From assembly GCF_027107535.1 (NCBI RefSeq), contig NZ_CP114283.1, forward strand, positions 7,626,001-7,690,000: a DNA stretch of 64,000 nt, in the 5' to 3' direction. The notes beneath the pieces are model-generated. The model was not told where the DNA came from. It did no database searches and saw only the letters and a list, made by a program, of their open reading frames with translations. The stretch is from Streptomyces aurantiacus. Its GTDB lineage: Bacteria; Actinomycetota; Actinomycetes; Streptomycetales; Streptomycetaceae. Positions 50,263 to 59,244 of this stretch are shown in pieces. Within the stretch, counting starts at the first letter, position 1, and each line of letters opens with the position of its first letter. Made by a program: the position numbers and the translations under genes.

Positions 50263-51926
50263 CCCGCAGTGCCCACCCCGCCGTCCAGTTCCGCAGGCTC
50301 CTCGTCGCCGCGGCGTCGGCGGGCACGGGCTTCCTGCTGCTGTGCACCCTCGGATACGCGATGGGGCACCCGGACGCGTCGGCGGCGGCCGTGCTCAGGC
50401 TCGCCTGGTGCCTCGCGCCGCTCGCCGCCACCGTGCAGTTCGCGGTCGCCGTGGCCCGGACCGACCCGGCCACCCGGCCCCGGCCCGGCCTCTCGGCGAT
50501 CGGACTGGGCCCCGGCCGGCTGATGGTCCTCGCTGCCGTCTCCACCGCCGTGTCCTGCACGCTCGGTTCGATGGTCGCCCTGCTGTTCTTCCTGCACCTG
50601 CGCGGCGATCTGACCGGACTCCCCTTCGACGGCGACGCGGCCGGCCTCCTCGCCGCGGACGAGTCGCTGCCCCTGCCCGCCGCCCTCACGCTCCTGGCGC
50701 TCGTCCCGGTCATCGCGTCGGTGGCCGGCGCGGTGGTGCTGCGCCCGCGGGACCACCGGCCGGCCGGCAGGCCGGGCGGACGCCCGGGACGGCTGGGCGG
50801 TTTCGGCGGCTACGGACGCTCCACCGAGCGCGTCGGGTTCGGCGCCTACGGACGCTTCGGTGCACGAGGGGGCGCGCGGACAGGCGGCCACGCCGATGGC
50901 GTGGACGGTCCCGGGCAGGACGCCCCCGGCGCCCTCGCGCAGGCCGGTGCCGCCCACGCCCGGAGCGCACACGGAGACCTCGACGAACACGCCGCGCGCG
51001 CCGGGCACAACAGCCCCGGAGCGGCCGCCACCACCGCCGGACTCGACGTGCCCCGCCGCTCCGCTGCCCGCACCGACAGCCGGGCTCTCGCCGATACGCA
51101 CACCTCTTCGGGCGAGCCCGTCGCCGCTGGTTCGCCCCCGCACGACGGGCTCGCCGCGCCCGGCCACCGCGGCGCCCCGCAGCACCCCCGCGGCCCCGGC
51201 GGCCAGGACAGAGCGGACCGGACCGACCTCACGGGCCACACGGACCGCACCGGGCTCCCGCACCACCCCGGTCGCCCCGGCCACCCGCTGGACCCCCACC
51301 ACCCACTGGCCCCGCTCCCCGCCCCCACCGGTCTCCCCTGGGGCGCCGCCGTGCTCGCCGCCGGTCTCGCGGTGGAGACGTACGCCGGCCGCACCGCTCC
51401 CGCTGCCGACGGGACCGCGCTGCCCGGCGGACTCACCGGCGGGCCCCTGGGGGTGCTCGTCGGCTGGGCGCTCACCGCGATCGGGCTGGCGCTGGCCGGC
51501 CCCGCGATCACCCACCTCTGCGGCAGGCTGCTCCAGGCGGTACGGCCCGGCGCCCTGCGGCTGCTGGCCGGGCGCGTGCTCATGGAGGAGGCGACCCGCG
51601 TCGGACGCCCCCTCGGCGTGGTGTGCGCGGTGGCGTCGGGCGCGTACGCCATGGCCGTGCTCCACACCGGTACGCGTCCCGACGTCGGGCCCCTCACCAC
51701 GCTCGGCGCGCTCCTCGTCGCGGGGTGCGCCGTGGCGACGCTCCTGACCGCCGCGGTCGAGGCGAGGAACGCGCGCGCCGACACCACGGCCGCCCTGCTG
51801 CGGATCGGCGCGCCCGCCACGACGCTGCGCGCCGCGGCCGCCCTTCGCGCGGGCATCCTGCTGGCCGTCCTCGGCCCCCTGACCTGGGTGATCGCGGAGC
51901 TCGCGGCACTGCCGCTGGCCCACTGA
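50244..51926 (+). CDS. ABC exporter permease with long low-complexity insert
   Basis: The 560-residue membrane protein has four or more TM segments in the N-terminal part (LLVAAASAGTGFLLLCTLGY, LMVLAAVSTAVSCTLGSMVA, AALTLLALVPVIASVAGAVV) and more near the C-terminus (GVVCAVASGAYAM, ILLAVLGPLTWVIAELAALP). Between about 170 and 360 lies a Gly/Arg/His/Pro-rich insert with GHTDRTGLPHHPGRPGHPLD-like repeats. The GTG start at 50244 is inside the ATPase gene, preceded by GGAAGG. Cargo unknown. Confidence 0.78.
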   Translation: MLALRLARSAHPAVQFRRLLVAAASAGTGFLLLCTLGYAMGHPDASAAAVLRLAWCLAPLAATVQFAVAVARTDPATRPRPGLSAIGLGPGRLMVLAAVSTAVSCTLGSMVALLFFLHLRGDLTGLPFDGDAAGLLAADESLPLPAALTLLALVPVIASVAGAVVLRPRDHRPAGRPGGRPGRLGGFGGYGRSTERVGFGAYGRFGARGGARTGGHADGVDGPGQDAPGALAQAGAAHARSAHGDLDEHAARAGHNSPGAAATTAGLDVPRRSAARTDSRALADTHTSSGEPVAAGSPPHDGLAAPGHRGAPQHPRGPGGQDRADRTDLTGHTDRTGLPHHPGRPGHPLDPHHPLAPLPAPTGLPWGAAVLAAGLAVETYAGRTAPAADGTALPGGLTGGPLGVLVGWALTAIGLALAGPAITHLCGRLLQAVRPGALRLLAGRVLMEEATRVGRPLGVVCAVASGAYAMAVLHTGTRPDVGPLTTLGALLVAGCAVATLLTAAVEARNARADTTAALLRIGAPATTLRAAAALRAGILLAVLGPLTWVIAELAALPLAH

Positions 51927-52047
51927 CCCCCGTACACGAAGAGATCGACCGCGCGTACGGAAAGAGTTCGCACGGGCCGATGACTTTCCGGCGGCCCTCC
52001 GGTCTACCCCTTCGAACAGCACATCACCACGACGGGAGAGACCAGGC

Positions 52048-52455
52048 ATGTACCAGCAGATGATCTTCGTGAACCTGGCCGTGAACGACCTCGACGCCTC
52101 GAAGAAGTTCTTCACGGAGCTGGGCTACACGCTCAACGCGCAGTTCTCGGACGAGCACTGCGCTTCCGTCGTGATCAGCGACACGATCGTGGCGATGCTG
52201 CTGAGCAAGCAGCGCTACGCGGACTTCACGAAGAAGGAGATCGCGGACTCGACGAGGACGAGCGAGGTGCTCCTGTGTCTCAGCGCCGAGAGCCGCGAGA
52301 AGGTGGACGAGCTGGTCGACAGGGCGATCGCGGCGGGCGGTTCGGCGAGCGGCGAGCCCCAGGACCACGGCTTCATGTACGGGCGCGGCTTCGACGACCC
52401 GGACGGCCACTCCTGGGAGGTCATGTGGATGGACCCGGCGGCCGTCCAGGGCTGA
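52048..52455 (+). CDS. VOC-superfamily (glyoxalase-fold) protein
   Basis: The 135-residue single-domain VOC protein starts IFVNLAVNDLDASKKFF and ends DDPDGHSWEVMWMDP with a metal-type His/Glu pair. These act as glyoxalases, dioxygenases or resistance proteins; no specific role can be assigned. ATG preceded by GGGAGAGA. Confidence 0.85.
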   Translation: MYQQMIFVNLAVNDLDASKKFFTELGYTLNAQFSDEHCASVVISDTIVAMLLSKQRYADFTKKEIADSTRTSEVLLCLSAESREKVDELVDRAIAAGGSASGEPQDHGFMYGRGFDDPDGHSWEVMWMDPAAVQG

Positions 52456-52479
52456 ACCGGCCCGTGCTTACATGGGCGG

Positions 52480-53613
52480 GTGCAGACGAGCCCCGCCCAT
52501 GTGGCCCACCACGGTGACCGCGAGATCGAATCGCTCGAGGAGTTCGACGCGACCGTCTCGGCACGCGGCACCCTCGCCGGATTCCGCGTCCAGGCCGTCG
52601 ATCTGACGGACCGTACGAGAGAGCTGCTGGCCAGTGACACCGCGGGCGCCGTCTTCCTCGGCTGCCTGATGCGGGAGAACGCGGCGGCGAAGGTCCGCGC
52701 CGACGGCGCCCTGCTCTTCCCTCCTGTTCCCGGCCTGCCGTTCGACCCGTACCGCGGGCTCCTCTACACGCCCGACGAGCTGTTCGGCTCGCTCGACAAG
52801 GGGTACGAACAGACGCCGGACGCCCTCGCCTACACCTGGTTCCAGCGGACCAGGGCCGACGGCGACATATACGCGTCGATGCTGCGCTCCGTCCACGACG
52901 ACGCCGTCTCCGACGCCCTCGACGAACTCCTGCGCGGGTCACGGGTGGTGGGCGTGATGGGCGGCCACGCGATCGCGCGCGGCACGGACGCGTACGGTGG
53001 CGCGGCCCGGCTCGGACGCGCGCTCGCGCGCGCCGGGTTCACGGTGGCCACGGGCGGCGGCCCCGGCGCGATGGAGGCGGCGAACCTCGGCGCGTACGCG
53101 GCCCCGTACGACGACACCATGCTGGACGAGGCGTGCGAACTCCTCGCGAAGGCCCCCTCGTTCGTCCCGTCGGTGACGGACTGGGCGCGGGCCGCCTTCG
53201 AGGTGCGCGCCCGCTGGCCCGAGGGCAACACCTCGGTGGGCATCCCGACCTGGTTCTACGGGCACGAACCGCCGAACGCGTTCGCCTCGCACATCGCCAA
53301 GTACTTCGCCAACGCCACCCGCGAGGACGGCCTGCTGGCCCGCTCGAACGCGGGTGTGGTCTTCCTGCCCGGCGCCGCCGGAACGGTCCAGGAGATCTTC
53401 GACAACGCGACTCCCAACTACTACGAGTCCCGCGGCGAACCCACCCCGATGGTCCTGGTCAACCGCACCCACTGGACGGAGCGCCTCCCCACCTGGCCTC
53501 TTCTCCAGGCTCTCGCCCGCGAGCGGTCCATGGAGTCCCGGATCGCGCTGGTCGACCGGATCGAGGAGGCACCGGAGGCGCTGGTCCGGCTGGCCCATGT
53601 AAACGAAAGCTAA
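52480..53613 (+). CDS. LOG-family (Rossmann, lysine-decarboxylase-like) protein
   Basis: The 377-residue protein has a central LOG nucleotide-binding region with VVGVMGGHAIARG, TGGGPGAMEAANLGAY and the PGAAGTVQEIFD block (compare PGGxGTxxE). Small LOG proteins release cytokinin-type bases from nucleotides. This longer form has a 140-residue N-terminal extension of unknown role. GTG start just 24 bp after the VOC gene, with no obvious Shine-Dalgarno, possibly leaderless (TTACAT upstream). Confidence 0.75.
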   Translation: MQTSPAHVAHHGDREIESLEEFDATVSARGTLAGFRVQAVDLTDRTRELLASDTAGAVFLGCLMRENAAAKVRADGALLFPPVPGLPFDPYRGLLYTPDELFGSLDKGYEQTPDALAYTWFQRTRADGDIYASMLRSVHDDAVSDALDELLRGSRVVGVMGGHAIARGTDAYGGAARLGRALARAGFTVATGGGPGAMEAANLGAYAAPYDDTMLDEACELLAKAPSFVPSVTDWARAAFEVRARWPEGNTSVGIPTWFYGHEPPNAFASHIAKYFANATREDGLLARSNAGVVFLPGAAGTVQEIFDNATPNYYESRGEPTPMVLVNRTHWTERLPTWPLLQALARERSMESRIALVDRIEEAPEALVRLAHVNES

Positions 53614-53641
53614 AGCCAAGGGGTCAAGACGGACACACGGA

Positions 53642-53671
53642 TTGACAACCGGAGACGGAGCCCAATAAACC
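53642..53671 (+). promoter_or_regulatory. Predicted promoter of the LAETG surface protein
   Basis: -35 TTGACA (53642-53647), 18-bp spacer, -10 TAAACC (53666-53671), about 80 bp upstream of the start codon. Confidence 0.55.
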
Positions 53672-53749
53672 TGTGAGGCGTCTGGGATCGCTGTTTCGCA
53701 GCCGCTCCCACCACCCCCCTCGTTCTTGTGCATCCCGTGAAGGGCAATC

Positions 53750-54433
53750 GTGTCCACATCTCGCCGTACCGCACGTTCCGTGCGCATTCTCGGAGTTGCC
53801 TCCGCCTCGGCCGCGCTCACGCTGGGTCTCGCCGGCAACGCGCTCGCCTGCAACATCAGTGAGTTCTCCGCCGTCGCCAAGTGCGACGGCGCCAAGGGCG
53901 TCATCAGCGTCACCGACAAGGACCCCACCGGCGTCCCGGCCACGGTCACCGTCTACCTCGAGTCGAACGGCGCGGACGAGAGGCTCGTCGGCAGCCAGGA
54001 GGTCAAGGGTTCCCGCGAGGGCGTGACCATCGACTTCTCGGAGGACTGGAAGCCGAACGCGACGTACCGGATCCACGTCAAGGCCGGCAAGCAGGTCGAC
54101 GAGGACATCAAGCCGAACCTGGTCACCCCGTCCGAGGCGTGCAAGTCCTCGGACACGTCGACGCCTCCGGCGACCCCGTCGCCCTCGGAGAAGCCCTCCT
54201 CGCCCGCGACCCCCTCGGCGACTCCGGAGTCCCCGGAGCCGTCGGAGGCGCAGAGCACTCCGGCCGCGTCGACCGGGGACAACACCCCGTCGCCCGCGGG
54301 CGAGTCGAACCTCGCCGAGACCGGTTCGAGCTCCAACACCGGGGCCATCGCAGGGATAGCGGCCGCGCTCGTGGCGGCCGGTGCCGGTGTGATGTTCGCG
54401 CTGCGCCGTCGTGGCGCGTCGAACGGCCGCTGA
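53750..54433 (+). CDS. LAETG-anchored cell-surface protein
   Basis: The 227-residue protein has a signal peptide (cleavage near GNALA-C), an Ig-like domain of about 100 residues with two cysteines (C34, C45 region) and a later Cys. A Ser/Pro/Thr/Glu-rich wall-spanning stalk follows, then LAETG, a TM helix ([20 protein letters not shown]) and a basic RRRG tail. This is the sorting signal used by class E sortases of Streptomyces. Binding partner unknown. GTG start with GAAGGG upstream. Confidence 0.88.
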   Translation: MSTSRRTARSVRILGVASASAALTLGLAGNALACNISEFSAVAKCDGAKGVISVTDKDPTGVPATVTVYLESNGADERLVGSQEVKGSREGVTIDFSEDWKPNATYRIHVKAGKQVDEDIKPNLVTPSEACKSSDTSTPPATPSPSEKPSSPATPSATPESPEPSEAQSTPAASTGDNTPSPAGESNLAETGSSSNTGAIAGIAAALVAAGAGVMFALRRRGASNGR

Positions 54434-54536
54434 GACCAGCCTGTTCGTACCCGTTGTGGCCCGTCCCCTCACCGAGGGGGCGGGCCCTCCGCCGTTCCGG
54501 CCCCGGGCGAGCCTGCCTCGCCCTGCCTGCCTCGCC

Positions 54537-54563
54537 CTGCCTGCCTGCCTGCCTGCCTGCCTG
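54537..54563. repeat. CTGC tetranucleotide microsatellite
   Basis: Nearly seven uninterrupted CTGC units, preceded by imperfect CTGCCTGCCTCGCC units from 54511. It lies just beyond the stop of the truncated isomerase-family gene. Such long SSRs are unusual in this genome type. Confidence 0.85.
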
Positions 54564-54569
54564 TGCGGC

Positions 54570-55156
54570 CTAGCCGAACGTGGCCCGCTCCAGCCAGAAG
54601 ATGCTGCGGCCCGCCCCGCGCAGTTCGTTGGCGGCGTCGCCGGGATACGTCTCCTGCGCGAACCGGACGATCTGCAGCCACTCGTCGATCGCGTCGGCGG
54701 CGAGATCCGGCGCTGCCTCGTACGCCGCCCCGGCCGTGACGGCCGCGTCGGCCCGGTGGATCAGCGTCTCGTGCGCCATGCGCCGCGCCCAGAAGCCTGC
54801 CGTGTGCTCCCAGGCCCATGACCCCAGGCCGCGGCGTCGGCCCCGGCGGTGCGGAAGGTCCCGGCGGCCGGGGCGGCGCCCTCCGCGAGCCACGCGTCGA
54901 GCGCGGCCGGGTCGCTGTCCTGCGGCCCTCCGACGCCGGTCACGTTCTCGACCGGCACGTTCTTCGCCGCTACCGTCCGTACGATGTGCTCGGCCCAGCG
55001 GTGCGCCTCGCCCACGTGCACGGCGAGCTCCCACAGCGTCCAGTCCGGGCAGGTCGGCACGGTCGCGGTGAGATCGGCTCCGGCGAGGTGGGACCTGAGC
55101 AGCGCGGTCTGGCCGACGACTTCGTCGCAGTGGCGGTCGTGCCCCAGTGGCGTCAT
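54570..55156 (-). pseudogene. Frameshifted, truncated mycothiol-dependent isomerase-family gene
   Basis: The N-terminal part (start ATG 55156) encodes DinB-like/MDMPI sequence (VPTCPDWTLWELAVHVGEAH, AEHIVRTVAAKNVPVENVTG) up to about GADAAAWG. The family sequence then continues in another frame (HTAGFWARRMAHETLIHRAD, DEWLQIVRFAQETYPGD) to a TAG at 54570. The switch falls near 54820-54830 in a GGGG run. The usual C-terminal domain (about 60-80 residues) is missing. So one frameshift plus truncation; a sequencing error could explain the first but not the second. Confidence 0.75.
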
Positions 55157-55166
55157 GAGCCGCGCC

Positions 55167-56198
55167 CTAGGCGGCCCGGGCCCCTTCGAGTACGACGATT
55201 TCGGCTGCGTCGAAGGCCACCCCGACCTCGTCCCCGGTCTCCGGAGCGTCCCGCAGCGCGCACGCCGCCTCCAGGCGCGGCGCGTTGCGCGGCTGCAGGT
55301 GTACGGCGACATGGGTGCCCCGGAAGGTCCGCGCGGCCACCGTGCAGCGCAGCCCTTCCGAGGCCGGTACGAGCCGTACTCCGGCCGGCCTGACCAGCAG
55401 GCTGACCTCGCCCTGCGGCGCGTCGGAGGGTACCGGCACCTTGCCCCAAGGGGTGTCCGCCGCCTCCCCTACGACAGTCGCCCCGGCCACGTTCTGGAAG
55501 CCGAGGAAACGCGCCACGAACTCGTCGGCAGGGCGCTGCCAGACCTCGAGTGGCGTACCCGACTGGGCGATCCGCCCGTCCCGCATCACCACGACCCGGT
55601 CGGCGAGCGCGAAGGCCTCCCCCTGGTCGTGGGTGACCGCGAGCACGGTGGTGCCCAACTCGCCGAACAGTTCCCGCAGTTCCACCACGAGGCGTTCGCG
55701 CAGCGAGCGGTCCAGCTGGCCGAGCGGTTCGTCGAGCATGAGCAGCCGGGGCCGTGGCGCGAGGGCACGGGCGAGCGCGACGCGCTGCTGTTCACCGCCG
55801 GAGAGGGAGGCGACGGCCCGCCGGTGGGAGCCCGGCAGGCCCACGAGCTCCAGCAACTCCCTCACTCTCGAAGCCTGTTGGTGTTTGGACTCGCCGTGCA
55901 TCCGCAGCCCGAAGGCCACGTTGCCGGCCACGTCGCGCTGCGGGAACAGCTGGTGGTCCTGGAACATCAGGCCGACGCCCCGCTTGTGCGCGGGCACCCC
56001 GTCGAGGTCCCGGCCGTCCAGGAACACCCGCCCGCCGTCCAGCTGCTGGAGCCCGGCGACGGCCCTCAGCAGCGTCGACTTGCCACTGCCGCTGGGTCCG
56101 AGAACGCACACGATCTCGTGCTCGGTGACCTCGAGGCCGACGTCGTCGAGCACCGCCCGCCCGTCGAACCGCACGGTCGCCCCATCGAGCTTGAGCAT
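55167..56198 (-). CDS. Thiamine-type ABC transporter ATPase
   Basis: The 343-residue ATPase has Walker A GPSGSGKST, signature LSGGEQQR, Walker B LLMLDEPLGQLD, HDQGEAF and a C-terminal TOBE-like domain. By family alone it could serve iron, thiamine or polyamine uptake. The binding protein at 57922-59037 and the TPP riboswitch upstream point to thiamine or a precursor. It starts 2 bp after the permease gene ends. Confidence 0.87.
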   Translation of the reverse strand: MLKLDGATVRFDGRAVLDDVGLEVTEHEIVCVLGPSGSGKSTLLRAVAGLQQLDGGRVFLDGRDLDGVPAHKRGVGLMFQDHQLFPQRDVAGNVAFGLRMHGESKHQQASRVRELLELVGLPGSHRRAVASLSGGEQQRVALARALAPRPRLLMLDEPLGQLDRSLRERLVVELRELFGELGTTVLAVTHDQGEAFALADRVVVMRDGRIAQSGTPLEVWQRPADEFVARFLGFQNVAGATVVGEAADTPWGKVPVPSDAPQGEVSLLVRPAGVRLVPASEGLRCTVAARTFRGTHVAVHLQPRNAPRLEAACALRDAPETGDEVGVAFDAAEIVVLEGARAA

Positions 56199-56200
56199 GG

Positions 56201-57946
56201 TCAGAACTCTCCCGTCCGGTCGGAGCGAGGGTCGGTGCGAAGGCGTTCGAGGAGCAGCAGGGCCACCGCGCACACCAGCATCAAGATCGTCGAAAGGGCC
56301 ATGGCCTGCCCGTAGTTGAGCTCGCCGGCCCGCCCGAGCAGCCGTGCCACGGCGACCGGCAGCGTCGGGTTGTCGGGCCGTGCGATGAAGACGGTCGCGC
56401 CGAACTCGCCCAGGGACACGGCGAAGGCGAACCCGGCCGCGATCAGCAGCGCCCGCCGCACCATCGGCAGATCGACCTCGCGCCACACCCGCCAGGGCGA
56501 GGCACCGAGCACCGATGCCGCCTCGCGCAGTCGCCCGTCCACCGCTCGCAGTACCGGCAGCATGGTCCGTACGACGAAGGGGACGCCCACCAGCGCCTGC
56601 GCGAGCGGTACGAGGATCCACGTGCTCCGCAGGTCCAGCGGCGGTTCGTCGAGTGCGATGAGGAATCCGAAGCCGACGGTCACCGCGGAGACGCCGAGCG
56701 GCAGCATGAGCAGCGCGTCGAAGCCCCGTACGAGACGTCCGGCGTCCCGGCGGGTGAGGGCGGCCGCGGCGAGTCCGCCGATCAGCAGCGCGATGGCGGT
56801 GGCGGCGAGGGCGTACCGCAGCGAGTTGCCGACGGCGTCGATCGGCGGTACCAGGAAAAGGCCGCCTTCGTCGCTGGTCAGCGCTTTGTAGTAGCCGAAC
56901 CCCGGGGCGTCGAGGGACCGCTCGACGAGGACGGCCAGTGGCAGCACCAGCAGGACGGTGATGACGGCGAGGACGCCGGCGAGCAGCGCCCACTGCCCCG
57001 CCCCGTGCGGTCGTCGCGCGGTCGTGGCGGCGTCTACCAGGCGCAGGGCCGTCTCCCGTCGCCGTACGGTCCAGGCGTGGACGGCGAGGATCGCGCCCAC
57101 CGCCACGAACTGGACGAGCGTCAGCACGGCGGCCGTCGAGAGGTCGAAGATCTCCGAGGTCTGCCGGTAGATCTCCACCTCAAGCGTCGAGAAGGTGGGT
57201 CCGCCGAGGATCTGCACCACACCGAAGGAGGTGAAGGTGAAGAGGAAGACCATGAGCGCGGCGGCGGCCACGGCCGGGCCGAGCGCCGGAAGGGTCACCG
57301 TGCGCCAGGCCGCGAACCGGGAGGCGCCGAGCATCCGCGCGGCCTCCTCCTGACGCGGGTCGAGCTGCGACCACAGCCCGCCGACCGTGCGGACGACGAC
57401 CGCGTAGTTGAAGAAGACGTGCGCGAGCAGGATCGCCCACACGGTCGTGTCGAGCCGTACGCCCCACAGCTCGTCCAGCAGCCCGCCCCGCCCGAGCAGC
57501 GCCAGGAAGGCCGTGCCCACGACGACCGTCGGCAGCACGAACGGCACGGTGACGACGGCCCGGAGGATCTGCTTGCCCCTGAAATCGAAGCGCGCGAAGA
57601 CATACGCGCCGGGGAGCGCGATCAGCAGGGTGAGCGCGGTCGAGGCGAGCGCCTGCCAGGTCGTGAACCACAGGACGTGCCGGATGTCCGGCTGCGCGAG
57701 CACGTCCCAGATCCGCCCGAACCGCCAGACCCCGTCGGTCTTCAGCCCTCGGGCGGTGATCGCGGCGACCGGGTACGCGAAGAAGACCCCGAAGAACGCG
57801 ACGGGTAGGGCCATGAGGCCGAGCCGAGCCGCGCTCCCCCGGCGCGAGCGCTGTCGCGCACGCGGGCGCTTGCGCCGCTCGGCCTCAACCGCAGCCTCGG
57901 CCTCGGCCTCGGCCCGCGGCTCTACTTCAGTACGAGCGAGGTCCAT
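56201..57946 (-). CDS. thiP: Thiamine-type ABC transporter permease (fused, ThiP-like)
   Basis: The 581-residue permease is a tandem fusion of two six-TM halves, each with an EAA loop (EEAARMLGASRFAAWRTVTLPA and REAASVLGASPWRVWREVDLP), as in ThiP/FbpB. The N-terminus is charged and Ala/Glu/Arg-rich. ATG at 57946 overlaps the binding-protein gene by 25 nt; a GTG at 57958 is also in frame. The symbol reflects the TPP-riboswitch context. Confidence 0.85.
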   Translation of the reverse strand: MDLARTEVEPRAEAEAEAAVEAERRKRPRARQRSRRGSAARLGLMALPVAFFGVFFAYPVAAITARGLKTDGVWRFGRIWDVLAQPDIRHVLWFTTWQALASTALTLLIALPGAYVFARFDFRGKQILRAVVTVPFVLPTVVVGTAFLALLGRGGLLDELWGVRLDTTVWAILLAHVFFNYAVVVRTVGGLWSQLDPRQEEAARMLGASRFAAWRTVTLPALGPAVAAAALMVFLFTFTSFGVVQILGGPTFSTLEVEIYRQTSEIFDLSTAAVLTLVQFVAVGAILAVHAWTVRRRETALRLVDAATTARRPHGAGQWALLAGVLAVITVLLVLPLAVLVERSLDAPGFGYYKALTSDEGGLFLVPPIDAVGNSLRYALAATAIALLIGGLAAAALTRRDAGRLVRGFDALLMLPLGVSAVTVGFGFLIALDEPPLDLRSTWILVPLAQALVGVPFVVRTMLPVLRAVDGRLREAASVLGASPWRVWREVDLPMVRRALLIAAGFAFAVSLGEFGATVFIARPDNPTLPVAVARLLGRAGELNYGQAMALSTILMLVCAVALLLLERLRTDPRSDRTGEF

Positions 57947-59037
57947 GACTTGACCCACTCGTCACGGTTGTCGGCGATCTTGGCGGGGTCCAGGGTCTCG
58001 GGGTTCTCGGCCGCCGGACCGTACTTGGTGAACGACTCGGGCACCGCGGCGCCCTCGACCACCGGGTACACGAACATGTTCAGCGGCATGTCCTCCTGGA
58101 ACGGCTCGCCGACCAGGAAGTCGATGAGCGCCTTGCCGCCCTCGGTGTTCTTCGCGTTGCTCAGCAGGCCCGCGTACTCGACCTGACGGAAGCAGGTGCC
58201 GGTCGCGACGCCGGTGGGCGCGGTCTTCGGCTTCGGGTCGGCGTAGATGACCTCGGCGGGCGGCGAGGACGCGTACGAGACGACGAGCGGCCGGTCGGCC
58301 TTGGCCTTCTTGCCGCCGGCGGACCCGGAGAACTCCTCGTTGTAGGCCTGCTCCCAGCCGTCGACGACCTTCACGCCGTTGGCCTTGAGCTTCTTCCAGT
58401 AGTCCTGCCAGCCCCCGTCGCCGTACTTGGCGGCGGTCCCGAGCAGGAAGCCGAGGCCGGGCGAGGACGTGGACGCGTTCTCGGTGACGAGGAGGTCCTT
58501 GTACGCGGGCTTGATCAGGTCGTCGAAGGACGTCGGCGGGGCCAGGTCGTGCTCGCTGAAGTACACCTTGTCGTAGTTGACGCAGATGTCGCCGGAGTCG
58601 ATGGGCGTGACCCGGTGCTTGTCCTGGTCGGCCCGGTACTCGGGCTTGATCAGGTCCGAGCCCTTGGCCTCGTACGACTGGAACAGCCCGTTGTCGAGTG
58701 CCCGCGACAGGAGGGTGTTGTCGACGCCGAAGAAGACGTCGCCCTGCGGGTTGTCCTTGGTGAGGATCGCCTTGTTGACGGCCTGCCCGGCGTCGCCGTC
58801 CTTGAGGACCCTGACCTTGTAACCGGACTTCTTCTCGAACTCCTTCAGCACGTCCTTGGTGTAGGCGAAGGAGTCGTGGCTGACGAGGGTCACGGTCCTG
58901 GAGCCGGAGCCCTCGTCGCCGGAGCCCGAGCCGGACGAGCCGCACGCGGCGACGACAAGGCCGAGACCGGTGGCCGCGACCACGGCCGTGATTCTGCGGG
59001 TGGTGCTCGTGGTGCGGATGGTGCTCGTGGTGCTCAC
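57922..59037 (-). CDS. thiB: Thiamine-binding lipoprotein, ThiB/TbpA-like
   Basis: The 371-residue binding protein has a lipoprotein signal (RRITAVVAATGLGLVVAAC). Its body fits ThiB: VTLVSHDSFAYTKDVLKEFE, GDAGQAVNKAIL, VFFGVDNTLLSRALD, YASSPPAEVIYADP, FRQVEYAGLL. GTG at 59037 is preceded by AGGAGGAA. The TPP riboswitch and a strong hairpin precede it, so uptake is shut when thiamine pyrophosphate is plentiful. Confidence 0.93.
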   Translation of the reverse strand: MSTTSTIRTTSTTRRITAVVAATGLGLVVAACGSSGSGSGDEGSGSRTVTLVSHDSFAYTKDVLKEFEKKSGYKVRVLKDGDAGQAVNKAILTKDNPQGDVFFGVDNTLLSRALDNGLFQSYEAKGSDLIKPEYRADQDKHRVTPIDSGDICVNYDKVYFSEHDLAPPTSFDDLIKPAYKDLLVTENASTSSPGLGFLLGTAAKYGDGGWQDYWKKLKANGVKVVDGWEQAYNEEFSGSAGGKKAKADRPLVVSYASSPPAEVIYADPKPKTAPTGVATGTCFRQVEYAGLLSNAKNTEGGKALIDFLVGEPFQEDMPLNMFVYPVVEGAAVPESFTKYGPAAENPETLDPAKIADNRDEWVKSWTSLVLK

Positions 59038-59070
59038 TGGATTCCTCCTGGGTGACCAGGAAGAGACGCG

Positions 59071-59107
59071 GCCCTGCCCGGGACCTCGGTCGGGTCCCGG
59101 GCAGGGC
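59071..59107 (-). terminator. Strong hairpin between TPP aptamer and thiB
   Basis: GCCCTGCCCGGGACC (59071-59085) pairs perfectly with 59093-59107 (15 bp, 7-nt loop). It is the likely expression platform or terminator. A second small stem, CCTGG/CCAGG, next to AGGAGG could also mask the ribosome-binding site. Confidence 0.75.
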
Positions 59108-59124
59108 GCAACAGCTTGAGTAGT

Positions 59125-59213
59125 GACCGAACTTCCTACCCAGAATGACCTGGGCAAGGTTCAGAGGGTCTGCGGGCTCTCCCGCACTCTCAGCGCTGTG
59201 GCGCTCCCCTGTC
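59125..59213 (-). ncRNA. TPP riboswitch (THI element)
   Basis: The minus strand reads GACAGGGGAGCG, then GCTGAGAGTG (59185-59194), then AGACCCTCTGAACCT and CAGGTCATTCTGGGTAGGAA. This is the conserved order of the THI-box aptamer (pyrimidine-sensing CUGAGA and the ACCUG...GGGUA.GGA helices). It lies 88 nt upstream of the thiB start. Confidence 0.94.
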
Positions 59214-59244
59214 GGAATATGAAGATGTACGTACGACCGCCAGA

